64,000 nucleotides of DNA, from positions 53,858,899 through 53,922,898 of the forward strand of contig CM072526.1 of assembly GCA_036898135.1 (NCBI GenBank), in the 5' to 3' direction. The translations under genes and the position numbers were made by a program. This stretch comes from Oncomelania hupensis (lineage: Eukaryota; Mollusca; Gastropoda; Littorinimorpha; Pomatiopsidae). Below are positions 21,783 through 32,734 of this stretch, in pieces (within the stretch, counting starts at the first letter, position 1; every line of letters begins with the position of its first letter). A model generated the notes under the pieces. That model was not told where the DNA came from and searched no databases. It worked only from the letters and a program-made list of their open reading frames with translations.

Positions 21783-23212
21783 CCGTGTAGGTGCCGGGGG
21801 ATTCAGTATAAAATAGTATCCCAACTTTCTGGAAAGTTAGTGCTTTACATTCCCACTGTCGCTGTCTTTCTCCTTTGTTCTTTCTCATTCCTACTCTGTT
21901 CTATCAATCTACTATATAATCTTCCTATCATGACTTTTATAACACAATGGAACATTAGAGGCCTTAAAGCCAAATATGAATAGTTGCTCCTATTTACTAA
22001 AAGCCGACCAAGTGTGATTTGTCGACAGGAAACTCTTGTCCCGATAAAATACTTCAATTATTTGGATACTCTTGCTTGCAATCTAATGTTTTTCATGGGA
22101 ACGCTTTGTGTTTTCGGTCTGACATTTTATTTAGCCCAGTTACATTGACCACACCCCGAGAGGCGATTGCTGCTCGAGTATCTTTTAATAAAACTGTAAC
22201 AGTCTGCTCCTTTTATTTATCCCCTTCAAAAACCACATGCAAAACTGATGTATTAAATTTGATAGACCAACTCCCATCTCCCTTCGTGATTGTTGGGGAT
22301 CTGACCGGTCACTCCCTTAGATGGAGAAGTGACCATCAGAATCCCCAAGGCAAACTTTTGGAGAATATTGTCGATGACCTCAACCTCTATTTTAAATTCA
22401 GATTCCCCTAGGTATTGTAGCCATTTAGGAACATTTTCTAATTTAGACCTGGCCATTGGTGACGCTTCTATTTTTTAGACCTGATTTGGAAACCTCATTC
22501 GGATCTCTGCGGGAGTGACCATTTTCCTAATTTTCTAAAGTTTCTAGAAGATCACTCTGAAGAACCCCAGCAGTGCTTGAATTTCAAAAAAGCAGATTGG
22601 GACAAATTTGGACACTCTGCATCTTGTCGAATTACCAATGACATTCTAAATTCTGAAGATCCAGCTTTGGAGTTTTATAATATCCTAATAGAATGTGCTT
22701 CCGAAAATATACTCAAAACATCTATTAAAAGCAGTGCTCCGATGACCCCTTGGTTTGATGAAGAATGCAAGACTCTTTATCACCAAAGGAACAAGCTTAA
22801 CGAAATTTCTGTCCAAGTCCTACCGCTGAAAATAAACAAAAAATGCGTCAATCCTGGAAAACCTTCTGTTCCAAACTTGATACCAAACCCTTCCAGAACA
22901 GTCTGGAAAGTAATACAAAGAATTAAAGGGAAGAACTCCAAGGTTGTGATCAAAGGTCTGAAAAAACGTGGACAGATTATCTCTGACAAAAAGCAGGTGG
23001 CTGATTTGTTGGCCTCCAATATCCATCACAATTCGTCCTCTGCTCATTATTCCCCTAATTCCAAAACATCAAAGATAAAAAAGAACGACAACCCTGCTTT
23101 TTTAATCCGATAATTGTGAACCATGTAACCTTATTTCTGTGGAAGAATTGACAGATTCCATCCTGAAATCCAATAATTCTGCTTCCGGCCCTGATGATAT
23201 TTATTGTCAGTT
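21783..23212 (+). pseudogene. Jockey-like LINE, segment 1 (5' UTR and endonuclease)
   Basis: Starts with the 5' UTR block (GTATAAAATAGTATCCC, about 21805) shared with short elements elsewhere in the window. The protein opens with FITQWNIRGLKAKYE (from 21930), the typical first motif of an apurinic/apyrimidinic-type endonuclease; ETLV and VGDLTGHSLRW follow (22285-22330), and a GSDHFP motif near 22517-22534. The linker runs to ASGPDDIYCQF at 23212, where a solo LTR interrupts it. Several stops and frameshifts, for example at 21980 and 22410, show it is dead. Confidence 0.8.
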
Positions 23213-23864
23213 TGTTACGTTGAAACGCGCACGATAGTTCGTGTGTGACGCGCACGATAGATGCGATCGTTTTGTTTTGCTAACCATGCAATAACAGAGT
23301 GTATTTATCCTTGATTTGATTTTGCGTTGTTATTAGAAGAAGACTTGTATAACGTTGGTAATTTTAGTTGTTCGATATTATTTGAGAATTTTCTAGTGTT
23401 GGTTGTTTACTATCGATCGAAGCGTATGGATAATTCTAGTGGTAACTATAGAAGCTTCCATTCCAAATAAGGTTGTATGACGTGAGAGAGTGATGATGAA
23501 ATTCCGTCTGATTGTTTGTCGTGTGTTATGCGGGGGTATTCTCGCCTGTTCTGGAGTATGTAGAGACTATATATAGTGCCACACTGTTTGAGTAGAAAGA
23601 GCTGTTGTGTAAGAGTTGAGAAAGTTGTAAAAAGTGGAAAGTTGATTGTCGAGAATTGTAAAGTGAAAAGCGATTGAACGATTGTATGCAGTTGTTGATG
23701 TATACTGAATAAAAGTGGAAAACTTCAAACGACGGCTCCTGCCTTGTTGATGATTGAACGGGTTGCGTGGATAAACGAATCTGAGTTACACCTATCAGGA
23801 TTTCAAGCATCGGGGCTGAATCAACTACTGATAGAGAAAAAACAACATCGAGTGTAACACAGTT
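23208..23864 (+). mobile_element. Solo LTR 1 (with CAGTT target duplication)
   Basis: The LTR spans 23213-23859 (647 bp), starting TGTTACGTTGAAACG and ending GAGTGTAACA. It is flanked by CAGTT at 23208-23212 and 23860-23864, a perfect 5-bp duplication typical of gypsy-type integration. Inside are a TATATATA box (23569-23576) and AATAAAAG polyadenylation signal (23708-23715). The same family recurs at 37849-38466. No internal region remains, so it formed by LTR-LTR recombination. Confidence 0.88.
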
Positions 23865-24770
23865 AATTTCATATATGCCTAAAGATTCCCTCAAAATTCT
23901 CTTGGTTGTGTTTAATCAAACTGGTCTTCTGGTTCCTTTTCCCCATCTTGGCGGGAAGTACTTATTGTTCCAATCCCTAAACCTGGTAAGGATCACTCTG
24001 ATCCAAACAACTACAGGCCCATTGCCCTTACAAGTTGTTTGTGCAAAACTATGGAAAGAATGATCTATGAGTGTTTGATGTGGCAGTTAGAATCCACCAA
24101 CGCTCCTCATATCTCTCAATATGGTTTCCGCAAAAAACAGGAGCACTTCAGATCATTTCGTTCGTTTCGAGTGGTTCGTCAGAGGCGCGTTGGTTAATGG
24201 TGAACACGTTGTTTCTGTGTTGTTTGATCTAAAATGTAAAAAAAGGCGTAGGAATCGACTTGAAAGTTCGGGATTCTAAAAGATATAGAATTCCTGGGCT
24301 TCTGTGGGAACTTACCCATTTTGATAGAAAAATTTTTAACCGATAAAAAGTTTCAGATCCGACTTGACTCCACTTTGTTAGATCCTTTTGAGCAGGAGAT
24401 GGGTGTCCCTCAGGGTAGCATCCTTTATCCTCTTTTGTTTAACATTAAGATCAACAACATAGTTAAAAACATCAAATCTGGCATAGATAAATCCTTGGTT
24501 GTTGATGTTCTCCATCGCGGCTAAGGGTAAAACCTTGGTGGAGCGTCAACTTCAGCTTTGCATAGATAAAATTCAGGGGTGGGTAGAAGAAAACGGCTTC
24601 AAATTTTCAATTTCTAAAACCGAATGCATTCATTTTCATCGCAAATAGAACCAGGTTTTAACCCGTTCTCTCCATGTTTATTGCCAACCCATCAAAGTTT
24701 CTAAACAAGTACAATTTTGGGGGATTATTTTTGACAGCAAATTTACTTTTCTGCCGCAAATTATATACCT
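23865..24770 (+). pseudogene. Jockey-like LINE, segment 2 (reverse transcriptase)
   Basis: Resumes in the polymerase directly after the solo LTR: PKDSLKILL, then DHSDPNNYRPIALTSCL (about 23985-24040), HISQYGFRKKQ, and QEMGVPQGSILYPLLFNI (24390-24450). The Y/FADD catalytic block is replaced by a damaged DVLHRG sequence near 24505. Frameshifts near 24060, 24180 and 24520. It breaks at CAAATTATATACCT, where a 6.7-kb insertion begins. Confidence 0.8.
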
Positions 24771-24777
24771 CAACTTA

Positions 24778-24780
<3 letters not shown>

Positions 24781-24856
<76 letters not shown>

Positions 24857-24857
24857 A
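24781..24857. repeat. (TC)n microsatellite
   Basis: About 75 bp of near-perfect TC repeat close to the left edge of the composite insertion. Confidence 0.97.
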
Positions 24858-25975
24858 CAAACACATACAATCTCCTTCTTCATTTATTGGTTTAAAAATG
24901 TCGATTTCTTATTTATCTACACACTAGTGGTTTTGTACCCTGGCAAACCAGGGTACACAGGTTGCTGTTTAAAATGTAGACAGAGAGACAACTGTTGTCT
25001 GCGAGTTTCATTTGGACGATTTTGCCTTGGCTTCTAAAAGTATCTTCATTTATTATTTTATTTTTCTGTTTTTCGAAAAAAAAAGGGTTGGTGCAAAATG
25101 TTTAGGGTCGGTCAGGTGACCGTAAACGGACAATTCTTTTTCTTTGGCCTAAGCGCTGCACATAGGAATAAAAAAAAGTACAATGCACATATGAATAAGC
25201 TTCATGGGACTGGTCGTTTGAAGGGGTGGGCTTGGTTACATGAGCATGCAATGCACTGAAATTAATCGTAATGTACTGCCAGGGTACAAAGGCATCCTCT
25301 CCCTCTAACTTTGGTGAGTTGGACAGTTTTAGTGCGGCACATATAAAGGTGAGAATTGACCAATAGCAATACACTGAAATAATTGCAATATTTTAATTTA
25401 AAATGATAATTGCAATGTACTGCAGAACAGAGTATAGGTGCATGTTTGAGTAATGCACTAAAATATTTTATTTTAATTTAGTATTTATGTTAGGCAACGT
25501 ATTTTTAAATGTCATACCTTTATTTAAAAATATTAGGCACGATATTTATTGCAATGTACTTACACTTACAGCCGACGCTGTTGTCAAATGTCGTCTGCAA
25601 AGTTATATGCGACGTCACGTTTGGCGCTTGAATGGGATTCTTGCAAGATTGTTTGCGAATGAATTTTTGTGCGCATATAATTATGGATGAAAAAGAAAGT
25701 GAACAGGTAACCTTCAGCTGTAAGATTGGTGACATGAGTGCAAAAGCGTTTTGAATGGAAATAAAACAAAATTTGCGGTATTACGGAACGGCAAGTTCTT
25801 GACACGGGTTGAATCGGAAGCGTGCGGAATGAGGCTATTGCATTTTGTGGACATTTTGTTTATTTATTTATCTCAGAAACGGTTAAACGTTCGGTAAGGA
25901 AATGTTGGCTATAACGATTTCGCGGGTTTTGAGCGCACAGCAGGCCGATCCGCAGCGCCCAGCACCTGCCCAGAT
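24858..25975. other. Unassigned DNA in the composite insertion
   Basis: Contains a 9-bp-stem hairpin, GTACCCTGG-CAAA-CCAGGGTAC (24936-24957), whose sequence recurs inverted near 25280 (CCAGGGTACAAA), and TGCACTGAAAT/AATGTACTGC words repeated four times (25250-25450). No open frame with support. Confidence 0.45.
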
Positions 25976-26103
25976 CGCGAACTTGTTTTTTCCAACCTAG
26001 TTCCAGTCACTTTCCCGAAAAGGCAATTACCGAAGTCGAACGAGGCTCTCCGAGTCGAGCGAAGCTATCCGATGTTTTACGAACGAATGCTGGCAGGACT
26101 ACG
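25976..26103 (+). repeat. Left arm of inverted repeat flanking the RTE LINE
   Basis: CGAACTTGTTTTTTCCAACC and the following ~100 bp match the reverse complement of 30718-30825, apart from a 19-bp local duplication (GTCGAGCGAAGCTATCCGA) and scattered changes. Weaker similarity extends inward to about 26265 (GCTGTTGCTTCTAGATC). Confidence 0.75.
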
Positions 26104-26548
26104 TGAAACCACAGGCTTGAAAGTCTCGTCTTACGTACGTATTTAGGAGTTTACAAAGACAAAATAAAAGACTTCAGAGCCTGTGGTGAAACATCCGTGC
26201 ATAAAAATAGCCGCTGTTGCTTCTAGATCTATTTCTATTTCGATTTGCACAGCTTCAAGCTCAAGTCGAGATTTGCATTTTGAAGCAGTTAGTATTATTA
26301 TTATTATTATTATTTTATGATGAATAATATACTGACACAATTAGTAATAAAGAGTAAAAGTAATACATAACACATAAAGCACACTTACAACGATTTCACA
26401 TCTATATCAACAATAAAACCATGACAAAACTTCAAAGCAAGTTTATAATGGTCTCAAAAAACGGTGACATTTTTATTGCAAGCACCAAAGCAATTATTTA
26501 TTTAACTAATATTATTCTTTTTAACTGATACAGTAAATTTGTAATAAT

Positions 26549-26558
26549 AATAATAATG

Positions 26559-26646
<88 letters not shown>

Positions 26647-26675
26647 GAAACAAACAAACAATAATAATATTTAAA

Positions 26676-26740
<65 letters not shown>

Positions 26741-26743
26741 CAA
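26549..26743. repeat. (TAA)n / (AAT)n microsatellite
   Basis: About 195 bp of AAT trinucleotides in two blocks separated by AAAAAGAAACAAACAAACA. The poly-Ile, poly-Asn and poly-Leu frames here are repeat artefacts. (TTA)n also at 26291-26314. 26104-26548 is otherwise unassigned. Confidence 0.97.
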
Positions 26744-26797
26744 CAACAACACACAAACTAAACAAATAAATAAATTAAAGATTTAAATAAATAACTA

Positions 26798-26798
<1 letters not shown>

Positions 26799-26838
<40 letters not shown>

Positions 26839-26862
26839 GGCCTACTACTACTACTACTACTT
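26799..26862. repeat. (TAC)n microsatellite
   Basis: TACTACTAC units with a single GGCC interruption at 26838-26841. Confidence 0.95.
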
Positions 26863-26869
26863 GCGAAGT

Positions 26870-27080
26870 TGTGGTCTCGATTTTGTGGTCCTGATTCGGC
26901 TCTTTGCAGTCCGCTGGACTCTGTTAGCAATGAATAACTAATTAGCTTTTAATTTAACTCTGATCTCGAGTTGTCTTGATTTTGTGGTTCTGATTCGGCT
27001 CTTTGCAGTCCGCTGGACCCTGTAAGCAATGAATTACTAACTATTAATTTAACTCTGATCTCGAGTTATTAAAAAAAATT
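26870..27080 (+). mobile_element. Two tandem LINE 3'-end copies (99-bp spacing)
   Basis: The block TCCTGATTCGGCTCTTTGCA-GTCCGCTGGAC recurs at 26890 and 26990 with CTGATCTCGAGTT after each. It matches the 3' terminus of the Jockey-like LINE at 34422-34460 and the reverse block at 13360-13400. Probably two head-to-tail short 3' insertions or a duplication of one. Confidence 0.6.
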
Positions 27081-27129
27081 CGCTTGGCCTACTCGTCCTT
27101 CTCCGGAAATTTCAAGAGTCGAATATTAT

Positions 27130-30100
27130 AAGGAGGAGGAACCTCACGTTACTACAGGTTCAACGACCACGTGCTCAGGGCCAAGGCGAGCCACACTGTA
27201 TTCGTGGATTTCGGCTGTGGCCAACAGCCTGGAGAGGATTGGGCCCTGCCAGGTCTTTTTTTGCCCAAGACACAACACATGATGAGGCTATCCACTAATT
27301 CCATGCCGGATCGGTCGTCGCCCGGCTACACAAGGACCGCGCCTTCCGTTGGCCACCAGGACGGAGGTGAAAAGTATGCTACTGATGGACAAATTAGCAA
27401 GATCCGCACGAGAAACAACATCGTCATAGGAACCTGGAATGTCAGGACCCTAACTGCGGAAGGAAAATTAGAAGAACTGGCCCACGAGCTGGACCACTAT
27501 CGATGGAACGTTCTAGGTATCAGCGAACTGCGCTTGAAAGGCCTAGGTGAAACAACGACTGACAAAGGCCACAAGCTCTATTTCAGCGGTAGAGATGACA
27601 GGCACGAACACGGCGTTGGATTCTTGGTCCACAAGAACATTCTAGCCACTGTCATGGGTTGCCGCCCAGTCTCCAGTAGACTCATTACCATCCGTCTGAG
27701 AGCAACCCCTTTCAACATTACCATCACCCAGGCCTATGCTCCAACATCAGACTATGAAGACAGCGAAGTGGAGGATTTTTATGAAAATATACAGGCGGCC
27801 CTTGACCAAGTGCCGAAGAAGGACATAGTCATAGTGCAAGGCGACTGGAATGCCAAGGTTGGCCAAGATGCGCACCACAACTGGGGAGACACATGCGGAC
27901 CCCACTGCAACAACGAGACAAATGACAGGGGTCTGAGGCTATTGGAGTTTGCCAGATACAACAATCTGGTACTGGCAAACACGCTTGGTCTCCACAAAAA
28001 AAAATCCAGACGATGGACATGGCACAGTCCCGGCGGGGAACATCACAACCAGATCGACTACATCATGGTCAAGAAACGCTTCAGATCAAGCATCAACATT
28101 GGCAGGACACGCACTTTTCCAGGAGCAGACATTGGAAGTGACCACGATCTCGTGATGATGTCTTTCCGGCTCCATTTGAAGAGAGTAAATACAGCAAAGT
28201 GCACTAGGCTGAAGTTCAACCTGGACAAACTGCAAGACCCGGAGGTGGCAAAAATATTTCAGGCCACAATTGGAGGGAAATTTGCACCACTGCTTATTTT
28301 TGGGGCAGGCGAAGTAGATGTCAACACCATGACCAATACCTTCAACTCAGCTGTAACAGATGCCGCCACTGAGATCCTTGGCAAGCACCGACCAAAGAAG
28401 AAGCCGTGGATCACACCTGAACTTTTGGATCTGTGTGATAAACGAAGAGAGTTAAAAAAGAAAAAGAACACCTCACAGGGAGCTGATGTCTACCGAAAAA
28501 TCAACAATGACATCCGAAAAGGCATGCGCACAGCAAAGGAGACCTGGATAGAAGATCAATGCCAGGAAATAGAGAACAATCTGAACAAGAACAACAGCAA
28601 GAAGGCCTACCAGACTGTGAAGCGGCTGACAAGTGTTAAACAGCCCAAAGTCTCCACTATCCAAAGCAAGTCTGGCATTTGCCTTACAGAAGAACAAGAA
28701 GTCTTGGACAGATGGACAGAGTACTGCTCTGACCTTTACAACCATACACCAAATGGAGACCCATCAGTTCTAGCATGTCCCGAGAGCAGAGAAGAAGAAG
28801 AAATCCTCCCAATTCTCCGGGAAGAAGTTGAGGCAGCAGTGCAATCGCTGAAGAAAGGGAAGTCAGCGGGAGTGGACAACATACCAGCGGAACTGCTACA
28901 AGCAGGAGGAGAAGCGATGACTGATGCTCTCACCATTATATGTAACAAGATCTGGCAGAGTGGGGAATGGCCTACACCATGGACCCAGTCGCTTGTCATC
29001 ACTCTTCCCAAAAAAGGTAACCTTCAGGAGTGTGAAAATTACCGCACCATCAGCCTCATCAGCCATCCCAGCAAGGTCCTCCTGAAAATAATACTCAACA
29101 GGTTGAAACCACAAGCTGAACAAATCATAGCTGAAGAACAAGCAGGATTCATGGCAGGGCGAAGTACCACTGAACAGATTTTCAACCTCAGAATAATCTG
29201 TGAGAAATACCTACAGCACCAACAACATCTATATCATGTGTTCATAGACTTCAAGAAGGCATTTGACCGAGTCTGGCATGCAGCTCTATGGGCAACCATG
29301 AAAGTGTACAACATCAGCCCTAAAATTATAGAAGTCATCAAAAGCCTGTATGACAAGGCTACCAGTGCAGTCCTCCATAACAGCGTCATCGGGAACTGGT
29401 TCAGAACAACAATCGGTGTGCGTCAAGGATGCCTACTCTCCCCACCACTCTTCAACATCTTCCTAGAGCGCATCATGTCAGATGCTCTTGCAGATCACGA
29501 AGGCACAGTCAGCATAGGGGGCAGAGCAATCTCCAATCTTCGTTTTGCGGATGATATTGATGGATTGGCTGGAGAGGAACAAGAACTTGAACAGCTTGTA
29601 CAGAGGCTTGACACCACCTCCAGAGCTTATGGAATGGAAATAAGTGCAGAGAAGACCAAAATGATGACCAACAACACCAATGGCATCAACACGGACATCA
29701 AAGTACAAGGCCAATCCCTCAACACAGTGCACAGCTTCAAATATTTAGGAGCCATTGTGTCAGACAATGGGTCTCGACAGGAAGTCCTCTCCAGGATCGC
29801 ACAAACAACTGCTGCCCTGACAAGGTTGAAGCCCATTTGGAAAGACAGAACCATCAGTCTACATTCCAAAGTAAGACTGCTGCGCTCTCTGGTCATCTCC
29901 ATCTTCCTATATGCTTGCGAAGCATGGACCCTCACAGCAGATCTCCAACGAAGAATACAAAGCATGGAGATGAGGTGCTACAGAAGACTTCTGTGCATTT
30001 CCTATACCCAACACATCACCAACGTTGAAGTCCGACAGACCATCACACAAGCCATTGGACAACACGATGACCTGCTCACAGTGGTGAAGAAACGGAAACT

Positions 30101-30351
30101 CCGATGGTATGGCCACGTCACCAGATCATCAGGCCTTGCAAAGACCATTCTGCAAGGCACAGTGCAAGGAGGTAGAAGAAGGGGGAGACCGAAAAAGAGG
30201 TGGGAGGACAACATTCGAGAACGGACTGGTTTGACACTGAGCGAAGCCATGAGGGCTGCTGAGGACAGAGAAAGATGGAGTATGCTGGTTAAGCGATCAT
30301 CTGTGGTGCCCCTACGACCTTCGGGTTATGGGACAGGATAGGATAGGCCTA
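27130..30351 (+). mobile_element. RTE-type LINE, uninterrupted copy
   Basis: Element of about 3.2 kb with an 8-bp flanking word AATATTAT (27122-27129 and 30352-30359) as probable target duplication and a short GGATA-repeat 3' tail (30333-30347), as RTE elements typically end in simple tandem tails. Compared with the rearranged copy at 45.98-48.85 kb it lacks about 100 bp or more at the 5' end. Its single frame is open over its full length, so it is the likeliest autonomous source among the RTE copies here. Confidence 0.85.
27171..30341 (+). CDS. RTE-type LINE endonuclease/reverse transcriptase polyprotein
   Basis: The open frame of 1056 codons starts at a GTG; the first ATG is at 27279, giving 1020 residues, and an in-frame TAA lies just upstream near 27127. 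Endonuclease: GTWNVRTL (residue 87 onward), ISELRLKG (Glu 119), GDWNAKVG (Asp 225, Asn 227), HNQIDYIMV and GSDHDLV (Asp 324, His 325). Reverse transcriptase: SAGVDNIPAELL, YRTISLISHPSKVLLKIILN, VFIDFKKAFDRVW (Asp 693), GVRQGCLLSPPLFNIFL and FADDIDG (Asp 794, 795). The C-terminus has GRRRGRPKKRWEDNIRE, a basic segment typical of the family. No RNase H, no separate ORF1, as usual for RTE. The protein nicks target DNA and copies its own RNA at the nick. All visible catalytic residues are present. Confidence 0.92.
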   Translation: MLRAKASHTVFVDFGCGQQPGEDWALPGLFLPKTQHMMRLSTNSMPDRSSPGYTRTAPSVGHQDGGEKYATDGQISKIRTRNNIVIGTWNVRTLTAEGKLEELAHELDHYRWNVLGISELRLKGLGETTTDKGHKLYFSGRDDRHEHGVGFLVHKNILATVMGCRPVSSRLITIRLRATPFNITITQAYAPTSDYEDSEVEDFYENIQAALDQVPKKDIVIVQGDWNAKVGQDAHHNWGDTCGPHCNNETNDRGLRLLEFARYNNLVLANTLGLHKKKSRRWTWHSPGGEHHNQIDYIMVKKRFRSSINIGRTRTFPGADIGSDHDLVMMSFRLHLKRVNTAKCTRLKFNLDKLQDPEVAKIFQATIGGKFAPLLIFGAGEVDVNTMTNTFNSAVTDAATEILGKHRPKKKPWITPELLDLCDKRRELKKKKNTSQGADVYRKINNDIRKGMRTAKETWIEDQCQEIENNLNKNNSKKAYQTVKRLTSVKQPKVSTIQSKSGICLTEEQEVLDRWTEYCSDLYNHTPNGDPSVLACPESREEEEILPILREEVEAAVQSLKKGKSAGVDNIPAELLQAGGEAMTDALTIICNKIWQSGEWPTPWTQSLVITLPKKGNLQECENYRTISLISHPSKVLLKIILNRLKPQAEQIIAEEQAGFMAGRSTTEQIFNLRIICEKYLQHQQHLYHVFIDFKKAFDRVWHAALWATMKVYNISPKIIEVIKSLYDKATSAVLHNSVIGNWFRTTIGVRQGCLLSPPLFNIFLERIMSDALADHEGTVSIGGRAISNLRFADDIDGLAGEEQELEQLVQRLDTTSRAYGMEISAEKTKMMTNNTNGINTDIKVQGQSLNTVHSFKYLGAIVSDNGSRQEVLSRIAQTTAALTRLKPIWKDRTISLHSKVRLLRSLVISIFLYACEAWTLTADLQRRIQSMEMRCYRRLLCISYTQHITNVEVRQTITQAIGQHDDLLTVVKKRKLRWYGHVTRSSGLAKTILQGTVQGGRRRGRPKKRWEDNIRERTGLTLSEAMRAAEDRERWSMLVKRSSVVPLRPSGYGTG

Positions 30352-30717
30352 AATATTATTAATTAGAATAGATATAGTTTATACATTTATTTATTTAAAA
30401 CAAACAATACAGGTCTAATAATTATATTCAGCTAGTGAGCTTCTTCGCTGCGGAGACTGACTTATAATATAATAATGTAGATTAAGCCTATGTATACTGT
30501 ATAACAGTGTCTACTTGGTTCTAGGCAGGAAATGGGCAATGCTATTATTAGCCTTTCCTGCTGAGAACTAACAAACTGCAAATCAAGGAACGCAACTATT
30601 AAATATGGTCGATAATAATCATGCTCATATTAACAAAGTATACCGTTGCGAAATTCTAAATCTGTGTAAATCGAACAGAATTAGAAGCAACAGCTAGCAT
30701 TTGTAATGTCAGCTAGT
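30352..30717. other. Unassigned AT-rich DNA
   Basis: Between the RTE copy and the right inverted-repeat arm. Only a weak extension of the inverted repeat (30640-30700) is seen. Confidence 0.45.
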
Positions 30718-30825
30718 CGTAGTCATGCAAGCATCATTTCGTAACACATCGGAGAGCTTCGTTCGACTTCGGTGATTGCCTTTTTGGGCGAATGACTGGA
30801 ACTAGGTTGGAAAAAACAAGTTTGC
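30718..30825 (-). repeat. Right arm of inverted repeat flanking the RTE LINE
   Basis: Reverse-complement partner of 25976-26103: ACTAGGTTGGAAAAAACAAG and GGAGAGCTTCGTTCGACTTC read inverted against the left arm. 4.6 kb separates the arms. Confidence 0.75.
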
Positions 30826-30886
30826 GCCCAGATGAGCGTCCATACCGGACAAACTTGATAATAGAGGCGAAGAAGGACTAAGCAAT

Positions 30887-31165
<279 letters not shown>

Positions 31166-31466
31166 GTCTTTTGTAATTAATTCTTACCTGTTATTCTGCA
31201 TATTCCGTGTAATTATTTACTAAACCTTATTAGTTTTAAATAACTTATTATATTATTATTATTTATTTTATTTTATTTTATTAATTGTTGCATTCTTCTT
31301 TATTTATATGTAACTTTCAGTTGCCTGTCACTTAATAATTATGTAGAATTTTTGTTATACATTGTGGGCTTATATAAGCTAGCGTGTTGCCTATCCTGTA
31401 AATCATTGTTTGTAATGATGTGTTTTTCCTTGAGCAAAACATTTGTTTAAACCAAATTATATACCT

Positions 31467-32540
31467 GAGGGACAGCTGCCAGAAAGGTCTTAATATTTTG
31501 AAAATTATCAGCCACACAGACTGGGGAGCAGACAAGCAAACTCTGCTCCTCCTCTATCGTTCTCTTGTATGCTCTGTATTGGGTTATGGTAGCATCGTAT
31601 ATGGTTCCGCTAGGAAAACCTATTTGAAAGCCTTGGATCCAGTCCATCATCAAGGTCTTCAGATCTGCCTGGGAAACTCTCTACGTTGAGGCTAACGAAC
31701 CTCCCTTGGAGATCCGTAGGCTTCAGCTCGAAATTAACTATTTTCTCAAACTTAAAGCAAACCCTGAAAATCCCGCTTATGATTGTGTTCTAAACCCCTT
31801 ATTTACACTTAAATATTCCAACAAACCGACAGAAGTTCCTCCTTTTGGTATCAGAATATGTCCTCACTTTGACACTGCAGGCATAGATATTGACTGTTAA
31901 TGATGACCAATTGCTAACTGTGCTCCCATTTTGGGACCTCACCAACCCCGTTACCAACTTTAATCTCACATCCTTTAAAAAGACCAAAACTTCCGGAGCT
32001 GTTTGCAAGCAACTTTATCGATAACAATGTTTATTGTATAAAGGATATTTTTAAAAAACAACAAACTTTTTACGACATGTCAAAGAAAGGAGACTCAGTT
32101 GCTGCTGCGTCAGTCTCTGGGAGACACCTACAGGCTATACCTGATTTGTGTTCTGTTTATACAGCTGAGCTCAATGGAATTCATTTAGCTCTGAAACAGG
32201 TTTAGCAATCTAAAAGACCTTGATTTTTTAACCACGTCCGATTCACTGTCAGCACTTCAGGCTCTTTCCACGAGAAAGATATTACACCCTTTTCTCGAAG
32301 AGATCCATGACCTCCACACACAACTTGTTTCTGAGGGCAAAAGGATAGTTTTTATGTGGGTACCTAGTCACATGAGCATCCGCGGCAATATTGCAGTGGA
32401 CAAAGCGGCTAAAGAAGCTCTGCATTCTAGATTTCCCTTCAGATATTTTCTAATTTGTTTCATACTCTGACCTCCGTTGTATGACTGGCTCTTATTGCAA
32501 ACGGCTGTGGCAGACCGATTGGTCTAATGAAGGCAATAAC
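31467..32540 (+). pseudogene. Jockey-like LINE, segment 3 (polymerase end and RNase H)
   Basis: Continues after the 6.7-kb insertion: RDSCQKGLNILKIISHTDWG and LLLLYRSLVCSVLGYGSIVY (31467-31600), DPVHHQGLQICLG, PAYDCVLNPLF. RNase H remains follow: YTAELNGIHLALKQV (32158-32200) and FMWVPSHMSIRGNIAVDKAA (32350-32410) carry the E and H/D motifs. Frameshifts near 31685, 31900 and 32205. It is interrupted near 32541 after a QTDWSNEGNN-like stretch by a SINE and a CR1/L2-like LINE. Confidence 0.75.
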
Positions 32541-32549
32541 AAACAATAA

Positions 32550-32733
32550 TAAAAGAAAGGAAGAAAGAGATTTCTCTTATATAGCGCACTTACAAGCTCA
32601 GAGAGCTTCTCAAAGCGCTGGTCCGTAATATCCAGCAATCTTACAATAGTTCGCTGAAGTCAGGATTCGAACCCACGTCGCCCAAGACGCACTCACACAA
32701 GTCGTGCGATCTGACTACTGAGCTATTCCTGCC
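32550..32733 (-). mobile_element. tRNA-derived SINE (reverse)
   Basis: On the minus strand: head GGCAGGAATAGCTCAGTAGT (A-box region), B box GGGTTCGAATCC (32663-32674), body, then CAGCGCTTTGAGAAGCTC and GTGCGCTATATAAGAGAA at the 3' end. It abuts the (AAT)n tail of the next LINE. Confidence 0.75.
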
Positions 32734-32734
32734 G

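Noticed and set aside
26498..26786. Poly-Ile, poly-Leu and poly-Asn frames
   Set aside because: Products of the (TAA)n microsatellite.
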